Assembly (NCBI GenBank): GCA_934636905.1
Contig: CAKUBJ010000001.1
Coordinates: 44,486-108,485 of the forward strand
Direction: 5' to 3'
Length of the DNA: 64,000 nt
Source: an uncultured Dysosmobacter sp.
GTDB lineage: Bacteria; Bacillota; Clostridia; Oscillospirales; Oscillospiraceae
Shown: positions 41,302-49,926 of the stretch, piece by piece
Layout: each line of letters starts with the position of its first letter
How positions within the stretch are numbered: the stretch's first letter is position 1
Translations under genes and position numbers: made by a program
Notes under the pieces: model-generated
The model's input: the letters and a program-made list of their open reading frames with translations, nothing else
Databases searched by the model: none
Told to the model about the DNA's origin: nothing

Positions 41302-42321
41302 TCACTTTGCCCCTGTTTTTATGCGAAACCGGATTTTTTCCAGATATTCTTCTCCGGCTTTCAGAAATATCCGTCCGAAATGGGGCTGGTTTACCGCATC
41401 CGGAAACCGCTCCCCCTCCAGACAGATGGCATCGTGAGGGGTATATGTCCGGCCGTCCTTGCCGGGAGCATTGTCCAGAAAATTGCCTGTATAAATGTGG
41501 ATGTCAGGCAAAGTCGTCTCCACTTCCAGAACCCTGCCTTTGGATGGAACCGTCAATCTGGCGGCCAGCCCCATCTCCCGGCTGCTGCGGACGAAAGACA
41601 CGTCGTATCCCCGGCTCTGCCGCAGCATGGGATGATCCGCAAAGATCCGCTCACCGATGGGATGCGGGGTCGTAAAGTCGAAGGGAGTCCCCTCTACGGA
41701 AAGGATTTGCCCGGTGGGCAACAGTTCCCTGTCTGCCTCCAGGTAAAACCGTCCGTTGACAAACAGTTCCTGATTGTAAATTTTCTCGTCCAGCCCCCCC
41801 AGACACCAGTAGGTATGGTTTGTCATGTTGAGGATGGTATCCCGGTCGGAGATTGCATGATGTGTAATCAAAAGGGTGCCTTCGTCTTCCAGACGGTATT
41901 CCACTTCCACCTGCAAATTGCCGGGATAGCCGGACTCGCCGTCCGTGCCGTGCAGCCGGAATACGACGCAGTTCTCCCCAACCTCCGTATCCCAGAACCG
42001 CCATGCAAATCCGGCGGTGCCGCCATGGGCACTGTTGCGGCCCTCGTTGCATTCCAGCTGATAAGCGGTGCCGCAAATCTCCGCGTGGCCGCCCCGGATC
42101 CGGTTGACCACCCGTCCTACGGTGGCACCGTAAAAGTTCCGATTTTCCAGAAAGCTTTCCAGAGAATCGCAGGTCAACACGAGATCCTCCAGTTCTCCGT
42201 TCTCTTTTTTAAGCTGTACGGAAAAGATGGCGGCGCCAAAGTTGGTCAGCTGAATCCTCAGCAGGTCACTTTCCATGACGGCCAGCTGCGCTTTCCCGCT
42301 TTTTGGCAATAACCGGATCAT
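41302..42321 (-). CDS. galM: Aldose 1-epimerase
   Basis: A 339-aa mutarotase that interconverts alpha and beta sugar anomers. It shows VGRVVNRIRGG, the conserved HGG (NSAHGGTAGFAWRFW), NMTNHTYWCLGG with the catalytic histidine, and a C-terminal acidic residue in ICLEGERFPDAVNQP. The second catalytic residue region IHIYTGNFL is typical. It is the last gene of the sugar operon, 24 bp after the permease, and would supply the right anomer for the dehydrogenase. Confidence 0.92.
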   Translation of the reverse strand: MIRLLPKSGKAQLAVMESDLLRIQLTNFGAAIFSVQLKKENGELEDLVLTCDSLESFLENRNFYGATVGRVVNRIRGGHAEICGTAYQLECNEGRNSAHGGTAGFAWRFWDTEVGENCVVFRLHGTDGESGYPGNLQVEVEYRLEDEGTLLITHHAISDRDTILNMTNHTYWCLGGLDEKIYNQELFVNGRFYLEADRELLPTGQILSVEGTPFDFTTPHPIGERIFADHPMLRQSRGYDVSFVRSSREMGLAARLTVPSKGRVLEVETTLPDIHIYTGNFLDNAPGKDGRTYTPHDAICLEGERFPDAVNQPHFGRIFLKAGEEYLEKIRFRIKTGAK

Positions 42322-42344
42322 CTGCTCTTCTCCTGTTCCCGCGC

Positions 42345-43313
42345 TCAGCTCTGCAGCTGTCTGGCCTTCATCCGCTGCATCAGCTGGTCGAAAGCCACGG
42401 CAGCAATCAGAACCAGACCGCTGATTGCCTGCTGCCAGTAGTCGGACACGTTAATCATAATCAGGCCGTTGGACAGCACGCCCATAAGGAGCACGCCGAA
42501 AATCACAAAGGACAGCTTGCCCTCACCGCCGCTGATGGAGACACCGCCCAGCACACAGGCCGTGATTACATCCATCTCGTATCCGTCGCCGGACTTGGGC
42601 TGGCCGCTGTTGACACGCGCCAGCAGCACGACGCCGGCCAGCGCGGACAAAGCGCTGCAGACGCCGTAGCAGAGATATTTGATCCTTCTGGTATTGATGC
42701 CGGAAAGCCGGGATGCCTCCTCGTTGCCGCCGATGCCATAAATGTAAGTACCGTAGCGGGTTTTCTGCAAAAACAGGATTCCCAGAATAAAGACCACGGC
42801 CATGAGGATCACAGGCACGGGAACGATTTCAAAAACGGTGCCCTTTCCGAGGAACAAAATGTCGCCGGGGAATCCAAACACCGGGGAACCGTTGGTTACC
42901 AGATAGCAGACGCCCCGCAGAGAGGTCATGGATCCCAGCGTGGCAATCAGCGGCGGCAGGTTCAGCTTGCAGATGAGGAATGCGTTGAAGATGCCAACCA
43001 GGAAGCCGATCAGCAGGCAGGCCAGCAGCGCCAGGAACCAGGGCACGCCGTTGATCAGCATCAGGCCGCAGAAGACGGTGCCTACGCCTACGACGGAGCC
43101 GACAGACAAATCAATGCCGCCGGTAATGAGAACCATGGTCATGCCCACGGCGATGATTCCGTTGATGGCCACCTGACGCAGGATGTTGATGATGTTATTG
43201 ATGCCGATAAAAGAACTGTTTTTCGCAGTGAAGAAGATACACAACAGGATTAAGATAATTACGATACCGAACTTGCCAAAAAAGTCGGCCGCATTGAATT
43301 TCTGCTTTTTCAT
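42345..43313 (-). CDS. Ribose-type sugar ABC transporter permease
   Basis: A 322-aa RbsC-like membrane protein with about ten helices. Family motifs include AVGMTMVLITGGIDLSVGSV and AVYLLARVNSGQP-like segments (AGVVLLARVNSGQPK) and GGVSISGGEGKL. It forms the channel for the sugar importer with the ATPase (22 bp upstream) and the binding protein. Confidence 0.92.
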   Translation of the reverse strand: MKKQKFNAADFFGKFGIVIILILLCIFFTAKNSSFIGINNIINILRQVAINGIIAVGMTMVLITGGIDLSVGSVVGVGTVFCGLMLINGVPWFLALLACLLIGFLVGIFNAFLICKLNLPPLIATLGSMTSLRGVCYLVTNGSPVFGFPGDILFLGKGTVFEIVPVPVILMAVVFILGILFLQKTRYGTYIYGIGGNEEASRLSGINTRRIKYLCYGVCSALSALAGVVLLARVNSGQPKSGDGYEMDVITACVLGGVSISGGEGKLSFVIFGVLLMGVLSNGLIMINVSDYWQQAISGLVLIAAVAFDQLMQRMKARQLQS

Positions 43314-43334
43314 CCGTTTTCGCCCTCTCTCTCA

Positions 43335-44816
43335 TTACATACCGGAAGCGATGCGCAGAACCTCTTCCTGGCTGAATTCCTCTTTCTGAAGTTCGCCCTG
43401 GACGGATCCCTCGTGCATAACCAGGACACGGTCGGACATTCCCAGCAGTTCCGGCATCTCGGAGGAGATCATGATGATGCTCTTTCCCTCCTGGGTCAGC
43501 CGGTGCATCAGAGAATAGATTTCCTGCTTGGCACCTACATCGATGCCGCGGGTGGGTTCGTCAAAAATCAGAATGTCACAGTTTGTCAGCAGCCACTTGG
43601 CAAGAACCACCTTCTGCTGATTGCCGCCGGAGAGGAACTTGACTTTCTGCTCTACATGGGGAGTCTTGATAAACAGTTCCTTCCGCTTTTCCTCCGTCAG
43701 TTCCTTTTGCTTTTTCCGGTCAACAAAAAGCCCTGCATTCATCTTATCCAGAATGGAAAAGGTGGCATTTTCCCGGACACTCATCCCCAGAATCAGCCCC
43801 TGCCCCTTGCGATCCTCCGTCAACAGGGCGATGCCGTTTGCAATGGCATCTTTGGGCTGCTGAATTTTCACCGGCTTGCCCTTGATTGTGACGGTGCCGC
43901 TGTGAATGCAGTCTGCACCGAAAATGGCACGGGCCGTCTCCGTCCGCCCGGCGCCTACCAGCCCGCCCAGACCGAGAATCTCGCCTTTCCGCAGTTCAAA
44001 GGACACGTTTTTAATCTTGTCGGTAGTCAGGCCGTCAACCTTCAGAACCACCTCTTTGCCGGGGCCTGCGCCGCCAATGAAGTCCTCCCCCAGTTCCCGG
44101 CCTACCATGTCGGCAATCAGCTGATGACGGTCCGTGTCCTGAATGCGCTTTGTGGAGATGTACCGGCCGTCCCGCATCACGGTTACACGGTCACAGATTT
44201 CAAAAATTTCATCCATGCGGTGAGAGATATAGACGATGGTAACGCCTTTGGCCTTCAGCTTGCGGATGATGCCGAACATGGCCTCGATTTCCCGGTTGCT
44301 GAGGGGTGCCGACGGCTCATCCATAATCAGGATTTTGGTATCATGGGAAATTGCCTTCAGGATTTCCGTAATCTGGGAATAGGCTACGCCCAGATCCTTG
44401 ATCCGCGCTTTCGGATCCACGTCAATGTCCATTTCCCGGGCCAGATCGACCGTACGCCGCTGCATCTCCGCTTTATTTAAAAAGATTCCGTTTTGCAGTT
44501 CTCTGCCGAAAAATACATTCTCAGCCACACTGAGAAACGGAACCAAATTAAATTCCTGATAAATTGTCGTAATGCCTAAATCCATTGCCTGTTTCGGGGT
44601 AAAACTCTCGTAAGTCTTTCCTTCCCACTCGATGGTGCCGCTGGTGGGGGTATACGCACCTGTCAGAATCTTGATGAGCGTGGATTTTCCTGCGCCGTTT
44701 TCGCCGCAGATTGCATGGACTTCTCCCTTCTCAAACTCCATGGAAACATCGTCCAATGCTAAAACACCAGGAAAGCGTTTTGTGATATGCTGAACCTTCA
44801 ATAATGTTTCGGCCAT
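43335..44816 (-). CDS. Ribose-type sugar ABC transporter ATPase (two ATPase domains)
   Basis: A 493-aa RbsA/MglA-like protein made of two fused ATPase domains. Domain 1 has Walker A GENGAGKSTLIKIL and Walker B ILIMDEPSAPLS. Domain 2 has the degenerate P-loop GLVGAGRTETARAI, signature LSGGNQQKVVLAKWL and Walker B LIFDEPTRGID. The degenerate second P-loop is normal in this family. GGAGGAAAG precedes the start. A hairpin separates it from the binding-protein gene. Confidence 0.94.
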   Translation of the reverse strand: MAETLLKVQHITKRFPGVLALDDVSMEFEKGEVHAICGENGAGKSTLIKILTGAYTPTSGTIEWEGKTYESFTPKQAMDLGITTIYQEFNLVPFLSVAENVFFGRELQNGIFLNKAEMQRRTVDLAREMDIDVDPKARIKDLGVAYSQITEILKAISHDTKILIMDEPSAPLSNREIEAMFGIIRKLKAKGVTIVYISHRMDEIFEICDRVTVMRDGRYISTKRIQDTDRHQLIADMVGRELGEDFIGGAGPGKEVVLKVDGLTTDKIKNVSFELRKGEILGLGGLVGAGRTETARAIFGADCIHSGTVTIKGKPVKIQQPKDAIANGIALLTEDRKGQGLILGMSVRENATFSILDKMNAGLFVDRKKQKELTEEKRKELFIKTPHVEQKVKFLSGGNQQKVVLAKWLLTNCDILIFDEPTRGIDVGAKQEIYSLMHRLTQEGKSIIMISSEMPELLGMSDRVLVMHEGSVQGELQKEEFSQEEVLRIASGM

Positions 44817-44859
44817 ACTTTCCTCCTTGTCCGGCCATCCGCGGGCGGTTGATTTTGGG

Positions 44860-44888
44860 CGCGGGCGCGGGAAGCCCCCGCGCCCGCG
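44860..44888 (-). terminator. GC-rich hairpin between binding-protein and ATPase genes
   Basis: A 12-bp stem CGCGGGCGCGGG / CCCGCGCCCGCG without a T-run. Hairpins here are common in sugar ABC operons and protect the upstream mRNA, giving more binding protein than transporter. Confidence 0.7.
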
Positions 44889-44927
44889 GGTTCATGGTGT
44901 GGGAATGCGCTTCTGCCAGACGGAGAC

Positions 44928-45908
44928 TCAGCCCATTACGCCGGGCTGCCAGTTGGGTTTGAAAGTAAAGTAGTCATTGGTGCCCTCGGCGCCGTTGACC
45001 AGAATGTCATAGGCCATCTTGCAGCTGTTATAGCCGGATCCGGGAGGATCGATATCCACGGACTGGCGGATTGCGCAGTTCTCGTCGGCAATGTAGGAGG
45101 CAATCTGGCTGGTGTTGTCACCGCCGCCGATGTAGAAATCCTCGCTGTACAGACCCAGATTCTGAACGGCCTGCCATGCACCGATTGCCATCTGGTCATT
45201 GACGCAGGCAATTACCTTGATGCCCGGGTGCGCCGTCAGGGCGGTTTCGGCTACGTTCATGCCCTCTTCGGTGGATTCGGCCTTCTGACGATAAACGATC
45301 TCGGCATTGGGGCACAGCTCTTTGATGGTGGCTTCCATACCGTCGCCCCGGGCCTTGACCTGCTCCTGATGATCCAGAGTAATCAGGCAGACTTCCACCT
45401 TCGCTTCGTCAGCCAGATACTTGTTGATCCAGTCGGCGGCGGCGGTGCCCAGTTCCACGCCATACTGATAGTCATCCACAATGGAGTTGCCGTTGGCGCC
45501 GGTTACTTCCTGCGCCTGACCGATGACGGGGATCCCCTGAGCGTTGCACTGCTCAATCAGATCCTTCAGGGAGTTGACATCCACAGGGCAGATCACAAAG
45601 GCGTCCACGCCCTTTGCCATGTAGTTTTCCATCTGGGAATACTGCTCGGCTGCATCGTAATTGCAGCCCATGAACTCAAATTTGATGCCGTTTTCGTCGC
45701 AGAACTGCTGGCAGCCATGGGCAACGTTGATAAAGTACTCATTGTCGGTGGTGGCAGTCAGGTAAACCATGGACTCCACTTTCTTTGTCTCCTGAGCAGG
45801 AGCCTCACCGTTGGGGGTATTTGCGGGTTCTTCGGTCTTTCCTCCGCCGCAGGCAGCAAGACTGCATACCATCAGCAGAGACAGAATCAGGGACAGCGCT
45901 TTTTTCAT
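44928..45908 (-). CDS. Sugar ABC transporter substrate-binding lipoprotein (RbsB-type)
   Basis: A 326-aa lipoprotein. The signal MKKALSLILSLLMVCSLAAC places the lipidated cysteine at Cys20. The mature part is a periplasmic-binding-protein fold (VYLTATTDNEYFINVAHGCQ, CPVDVNSLKDLIEQCNAQG, CVNDQMAIGAWQAVQ). AAGGAGGAAG precedes the ATG at 45908. It captures a sugar for the RbsA/RbsC-type importer. The sugar is not known. Confidence 0.92.
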   Translation of the reverse strand: MKKALSLILSLLMVCSLAACGGGKTEEPANTPNGEAPAQETKKVESMVYLTATTDNEYFINVAHGCQQFCDENGIKFEFMGCNYDAAEQYSQMENYMAKGVDAFVICPVDVNSLKDLIEQCNAQGIPVIGQAQEVTGANGNSIVDDYQYGVELGTAAADWINKYLADEAKVEVCLITLDHQEQVKARGDGMEATIKELCPNAEIVYRQKAESTEEGMNVAETALTAHPGIKVIACVNDQMAIGAWQAVQNLGLYSEDFYIGGGDNTSQIASYIADENCAIRQSVDIDPPGSGYNSCKMAYDILVNGAEGTNDYFTFKPNWQPGVMG

Positions 45909-45983
45909 GTTGTCTTCCTCCTTAGAACTCAGAATAAATATGGTCAATGCACATTATGCACAGAACCCGGATAAAAGGGACGC

Positions 45984-47012
45984 TCAGGGGACAAGCACTA
46001 CCTTCAAAATGCCCGGCTCTCCGGCGTGGAGCCGGTCGAACCACTCCTGACCGTCCTTCAGGGGAACGACTTTGCTGAGGCAGTCATCCACGCTGACTTT
46101 GCCGGAAGCCAGCAGCGCCAGAGCGCTTTCATACTCTGCAAAGGTTCCGTAGCGCCCTATCCACTTGATTTCGCTGTTGACCAGCGTCTGAAGCGGAGCC
46201 TCCACAAAGGGAGAGAGATTGCCGATCTGGATAAGGGTGCCGGTTCTCTTCAGGCAGCGGAACCCGTTGGTGATGGTGGCCTTGACGCCGGCGGTATCAA
46301 TGGCGAAGTCTGCGCCGATGCCGCCGGTCAGCCGGTGGATGACGGCAGGCACATCCTCCCGGCCGTCTACAATGTGATCGGCACCGTTTTTCCGCGCCAT
46401 TTCCTTTTTGAATTCGTCCATCTCCACCACGATGACCTTGCCGCAGCCTGTGGCCTTCAGGACTTTCAGCCCCATAAGCCCCATTACGCCGGCACCGAAC
46501 ACCACGGCGGTCTGATTGACCTTGATGTCTACGCCGTTTACCGCGTGCACCATAATGGCCAGAGGCTCAATCAGGGCGGCGGTTTCAAAAGAAATGTTAT
46601 CCGGCATGGGATAGCAGATGTACTCCGGCACCGTCAGATATTCGGCCATGGCGCCGTCAAGATGCTGGGTGTCGGTTCTGATTCCGTAGCAGCAGCCATT
46701 GGTGCACATATTCTCCAATCCGTTGCGGCAATAGTAGCACTCTCCGCAGTATTTCACGGAATTGAATACCACCCGGTCACCCGTCCGGAATCTGGTCACC
46801 CCGGGGCCTACCTTGCTGACGACGCCGGAGGCCTCGTGGCCGATAATGAGTTCCGGCTGGCGGCGGCCTGAAGATCCGTCATAGCCGTGAACGTCGCTGT
46901 TGCAGATGGCGCAGGCTTTGATGTTGATCTGCAGTTCGCCTGCTCCCGGCTCCGGCGCAGGTACGTCGGTGTAGGTGAATTTTCCAACCTCGGTCAGCAA
47001 CAATGCTTTCAT
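45984..47012 (-). CDS. Zinc-dependent sugar/polyol dehydrogenase (MDR family)
   Basis: A 342-aa medium-chain dehydrogenase. The catalytic zinc site is C37 in ACAICNSDVHG with GHEASG; the structural zinc site is CGECYYCRNGLENMC. The Rossmann motif is VFGAGVMGLMGLKVL with an acidic residue in VVEMDEF, pointing to NAD+. It would oxidise the imported sugar or polyol. The context with an SMP-30 lactonase (15 bp upstream) suggests oxidation at C1 to a lactone, although polyol oxidation is equally compatible with the fold. Confidence 0.9.
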   Translation of the reverse strand: MKALLLTEVGKFTYTDVPAPEPGAGELQINIKACAICNSDVHGYDGSSGRRQPELIIGHEASGVVSKVGPGVTRFRTGDRVVFNSVKYCGECYYCRNGLENMCTNGCCYGIRTDTQHLDGAMAEYLTVPEYICYPMPDNISFETAALIEPLAIMVHAVNGVDIKVNQTAVVFGAGVMGLMGLKVLKATGCGKVIVVEMDEFKKEMARKNGADHIVDGREDVPAVIHRLTGGIGADFAIDTAGVKATITNGFRCLKRTGTLIQIGNLSPFVEAPLQTLVNSEIKWIGRYGTFAEYESALALLASGKVSVDDCLSKVVPLKDGQEWFDRLHAGEPGILKVVLVP

Positions 47013-47026
47013 GTTTCATACCTGCC

Positions 47027-47908
47027 TTATCCCTTGAATTTGTAAGAGGGTCTTCCGGTTACCCCGGGTCTGATTCTGAATACACCGCCGGCCAACGGAT
47101 ATTGGGTCAGATCCGTTCCCAGACTGGCTGTGGTGATGTAGAGTTCGTCGAGTTTTTCACCGCCGAAGCAGCAGGAGGTGACATTCAGCGCCGGCAGTTC
47201 CACAAAGTCCAGCTGTGCACCGGTTTTCGGATCGTACTTCGCCACTCCGCAGCCGCCCCACAGCGCCAGCCACAGGTTCCCCTCATCGTCGATGGTCAGG
47301 CCGTCGGGGATTCCCTTTTCCTTTGGGATCTCCACGCAGACGCGGCCGTTGGACAGCTGGTTTTTTTCCATGTCGTAGTCAAATTCCTGCACGCAGAACT
47401 TCTGAGTATCCACGAAATAGAACTTTTTGGTATCGGCGCTCCAGGCAAGGCCGTTGCCCTGTATGACGCCCGTCAGCATGGTCTTGACCTGCAGATCCGC
47501 ATCCATGCAGTACAGCGCACTGTCGGGGCCGGCTTCCCCGTAGCCGGTGTCGAGGCTGGTGGGCATGGTGCCGCCCCAGACCCGGCCGGCGGGATCTACC
47601 TTGCCGTCGTTGAACCGGCCGTCTTCCCGGCCGGGTTCCGGGTCTGCCACCTGACGGGCGGGCTTTCCGTCGAAATCCGCGAAGTAGTAACCGTCCTGCA
47701 GGCCGGCCACCACGCCGCCCCGTTCCCGCAGCACTGCGAATCCGAGGCTCTGGTCAAATTCGATGGTGCCCTCGATCTCCTTGCCGTTCCAGCAGTGCAT
47801 TTTCCGGCCGAGAATATCAATGAAATAGAGTTTTCCGGTATCGCTGTCCCACACGGGGCCTTCCCCAATGATGCATTTGCTGTCAACCACAAGTTCCGGC
47901 TTTTTCAT
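47027..47908 (-). CDS. SMP-30/gluconolactonase-family lactonase
   Basis: A 293-aa six-bladed beta-propeller hydrolase. It has the metal-ligand glutamate in IGEGPVWDSDTGKLYFIDI, RFNDGKVDPAGRVWGGTM with the N and D ligands, GNGLAWSADTKKFYFVDT and PDGLTIDDEGNLWLALWGG. Such enzymes open sugar lactones with a divalent metal. It lies between the SDR and the MDR dehydrogenase in the sugar operon, as expected for the second step after lactone formation. Confidence 0.92.
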   Translation of the reverse strand: MKKPELVVDSKCIIGEGPVWDSDTGKLYFIDILGRKMHCWNGKEIEGTIEFDQSLGFAVLRERGGVVAGLQDGYYFADFDGKPARQVADPEPGREDGRFNDGKVDPAGRVWGGTMPTSLDTGYGEAGPDSALYCMDADLQVKTMLTGVIQGNGLAWSADTKKFYFVDTQKFCVQEFDYDMEKNQLSNGRVCVEIPKEKGIPDGLTIDDEGNLWLALWGGCGVAKYDPKTGAQLDFVELPALNVTSCCFGGEKLDELYITTASLGTDLTQYPLAGGVFRIRPGVTGRPSYKFKG

Positions 47909-47922
47909 GGAAGTTCCTCCTC

Positions 47923-48693
47923 TCAGCCGATGTACAGGCCGCCGGTGATCCGCAGGTTTGAGCCGGTAACCTGTGAGGCATAATCGCTCAGCAGGTAAAT
48001 GGTTCCGGGAACATGATCCGCCACTTCCTGCATACGCCCCATGGGCATGAAGGGTCTGGCAAACTCCCGGAGTTCCTTCTCGCTCATCCCCTGAGAAGCC
48101 CGCAGAGTCAGCTCCCCTTCCGTAGGCACCCAGCCCATGGTTACGAAGTTGCAGCGAATCTGATCCGCCGCATAGTGATGGGCGATGTGCTCACTGAGGG
48201 TAAACAGCGCGCCCTTGGAACAGGCGTAAACGGAGCGATCCTTATCGCCGCACCAGGCGTGGGGCGAGCCATACATGACAATGGAACCGCCGCCGCCCTT
48301 TTTCATATGGCGGATGGCGTTCTGGGCGCAGAAGTACGCCGCCCGGATATTAACGGCAAAGGTATCGTCAAACAGTTCCGGGGTACTATCCAGAAAATCG
48401 CAGGAAGGCAGCAGCCCCGCGTAGTTTACAAAGCCGGTTACCTTGCCGAATTTTGCCGCCGCCTCGTCAAACAGCTTGGCGCAGTCCGCTGCGTCGTGGA
48501 GATCCGTATGGACGAAGAGCCCCTCCTGCCCCGTGGCCTGTACCTCTTTCAGGATCTGCTTTGCGGCAGCCGCGTCCCGGCCGCCGATAACCACGTTGGC
48601 GCCCTGCCGGGCACTTTCCAGAATGATCCCCTTGCCGATGCCCTTGGTGCCTCCGGACACCACGATGACTTTCCCTTTCAAAATTTGCTCCAT
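47923..48693 (-). CDS. Short-chain dehydrogenase/reductase (SDR)
   Basis: A 256-aa classical SDR. The nucleotide-binding motif is VVSGGTKGIGKGI, the NAG-like motif FVNYAGLL (NYAG), and the catalytic Y-x-x-x-K is in VYACSKGALF. It probably interconverts a keto and hydroxy group in the sugar or sugar-acid pathway encoded around it. The gene is spaced 15 bp from both neighbours in a tight operon. Confidence 0.92.
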   Translation of the reverse strand: MEQILKGKVIVVSGGTKGIGKGIILESARQGANVVIGGRDAAAAKQILKEVQATGQEGLFVHTDLHDAADCAKLFDEAAAKFGKVTGFVNYAGLLPSCDFLDSTPELFDDTFAVNIRAAYFCAQNAIRHMKKGGGGSIVMYGSPHAWCGDKDRSVYACSKGALFTLSEHIAHHYAADQIRCNFVTMGWVPTEGELTLRASQGMSEKELREFARPFMPMGRMQEVADHVPGTIYLLSDYASQVTGSNLRITGGLYIG

Positions 48694-48708
48694 AAACCCT
48701 CCCGGCCG

Positions 48709-49530
48709 TCAGGCCTCTTTCCATATACGTCTGGTGTTTTCCACGGCCTTCCGGATTCCTTCCATTCCGCCGAAGCTGGCCTCCTCGATGCAGAGCCACT
48801 TGTCCCAGCCCTGTTCTTTCAGATAGTGGAAGCATTCCCGGTTGGGTGTCACACCGGTTCCGATCAGCACCGGGGAGAATTCCCCGTGCCGCGCCATATC
48901 CGTCACATGAATCGTCTCCACTTTCGGGAGGATCTTTTTGAGAATTTCCAGCGGATCGCCGCCGTAAGCATCAATGTTGCCGGTATCAAAGTTCACGCCT
49001 ACGCTGGTGTCCCAGATGCCGTCCAGAATCTCCAGAAAAATCTCCGGCGGATAACTGAAATCCACATAGTCCCAGGCGCCGGGCTTGGAATGATCCTCAT
49101 AGAGCATCTGGATGCCGAAGCGGTCGGCTGCGTCCGCGCTGCGGCGGATGCCGTCAATGGCCCAGCGGACGCCGTCCTTCCGGCCTGTTTCCGGGTGCGC
49201 CTGTCCGGCCAGAACCCGTAAGTACCGGATGCCCAATTGAGAGCACAGGGCCAGATCGCTCTTGAAATATTGCAGTTCTCTCTCCCGCTGCAGCTTGTCG
49301 GGATGGGTGAAATCCGGATAGGTGGTTGACATGACAATGGGGATACCGCTCTCTTCCAGCATATTCCGGAATTCCCGGATATAAGCGGCGGTATGGTACT
49401 TGATAAACATCATGCTGACATCCACGCCGTCCAGCCCCAACGATGGAGCCGACCGGATCCAGTCATTGACGCTCATTCTCCCCTCGTTGATCTCTGTGAA
49501 AAGAGATACCGGTAAGCAGCTTACTTTCAT
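48709..49530 (-). CDS. Sugar phosphate isomerase/epimerase-like TIM barrel (AP endonuclease family 2)
   Basis: A 273-aa xylose-isomerase-like TIM-barrel protein. Metal-site motifs include a glutamate/aspartate in LYEDHSKPGAW, VGVNFDTGNIDAYG, IHVTDMARHGEF and the final glutamate in WLCIEEASFGG. Family members isomerise or epimerise keto-sugars, for example IolE, Hyi or DTE-like proteins. First gene of the sugar operon. The start at 49530 follows GGAGGCGGAGG; a longer in-frame extension has no ribosome site. Confidence 0.87.
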   Translation of the reverse strand: MKVSCLPVSLFTEINEGRMSVNDWIRSAPSLGLDGVDVSMMFIKYHTAAYIREFRNMLEESGIPIVMSTTYPDFTHPDKLQRERELQYFKSDLALCSQLGIRYLRVLAGQAHPETGRKDGVRWAIDGIRRSADAADRFGIQMLYEDHSKPGAWDYVDFSYPPEIFLEILDGIWDTSVGVNFDTGNIDAYGGDPLEILKKILPKVETIHVTDMARHGEFSPVLIGTGVTPNRECFHYLKEQGWDKWLCIEEASFGGMEGIRKAVENTRRIWKEA

Positions 49531-49573
49531 CTTACAGTCCTCCGCCTCCTTTAATGCCTGCCCTTCAATTTCG

Positions 49574-49585
49574 AAAATCGATTTT
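49574..49585 (-). promoter_or_regulatory. Candidate LacI-type operator at the sugar operon transcription start
   Basis: The perfect 12-bp palindrome AAAATCGATTTT lies about 10 bp downstream of the -10 box of the sugar operon promoter, so a bound repressor would overlap the transcription start. Confidence 0.55.
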
Positions 49586-49594
49586 TCTAATATG

Positions 49595-49623
49595 ATTATA
49601 CGGCCGCATTTTTCAGAAATCAA
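49595..49623 (-). promoter_or_regulatory. Promoter of the sugar operon
   Basis: TTGATT and TATAAT with a 17-bp spacer on the minus strand, about 65 bp before the isomerase start. Confidence 0.75.
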
Positions 49624-49835
49624 TATTTTTTATCAAAATGCAGGATTTTCTACATTTTATCTGATTATATTTGTGCATAACTGTTGAATCATCCAAAGTT
49701 TTTCTCTATTTTTCGCGAAAATCAATTCGCGAATCGTTATTTTTCTTCGCACACAGCACCTAATTCTTAGAATATGCTTTCGGAAGACAAAAATCACAGG
49801 GTTTTCAGAAAAACGGAAACTTGCTTTTTCCCGTG

Positions 49836-49865
49836 TTGACTTCTCCCGGGTGATGGAGATATAAT
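49836..49865 (+). promoter_or_regulatory. Promoter of the LacI-type regulator
   Basis: TTGACT and TATAAT with an 18-bp spacer, 61 bp before the GTG start. The ACGAATCGT box at 49889 lies just downstream and could allow autoregulation. Confidence 0.75.
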
Positions 49866-49926
49866 TTAACTCAAATAACAGAGTGAGTACGAATCGTTTT
49901 TTATATGACTCAGGAGGGGGCTTTTT

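Larger units (their letters stand above)
49531..49926. other. AT-rich divergent control region of the sugar operon and lacI-type gene
   Basis: Contains two divergent promoters and several perfect palindromes with a central CG or GC: AAAATCGATTTT (49574-49585), TTTTCGCGAAAA (49710-49721), ATTCGCGAAT (49725-49734), and ACGAATCGT near the lacI start (49889-49897). These are the expected shape for LacI-family operators. The region is much more AT-rich than its surroundings. Confidence 0.65.
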
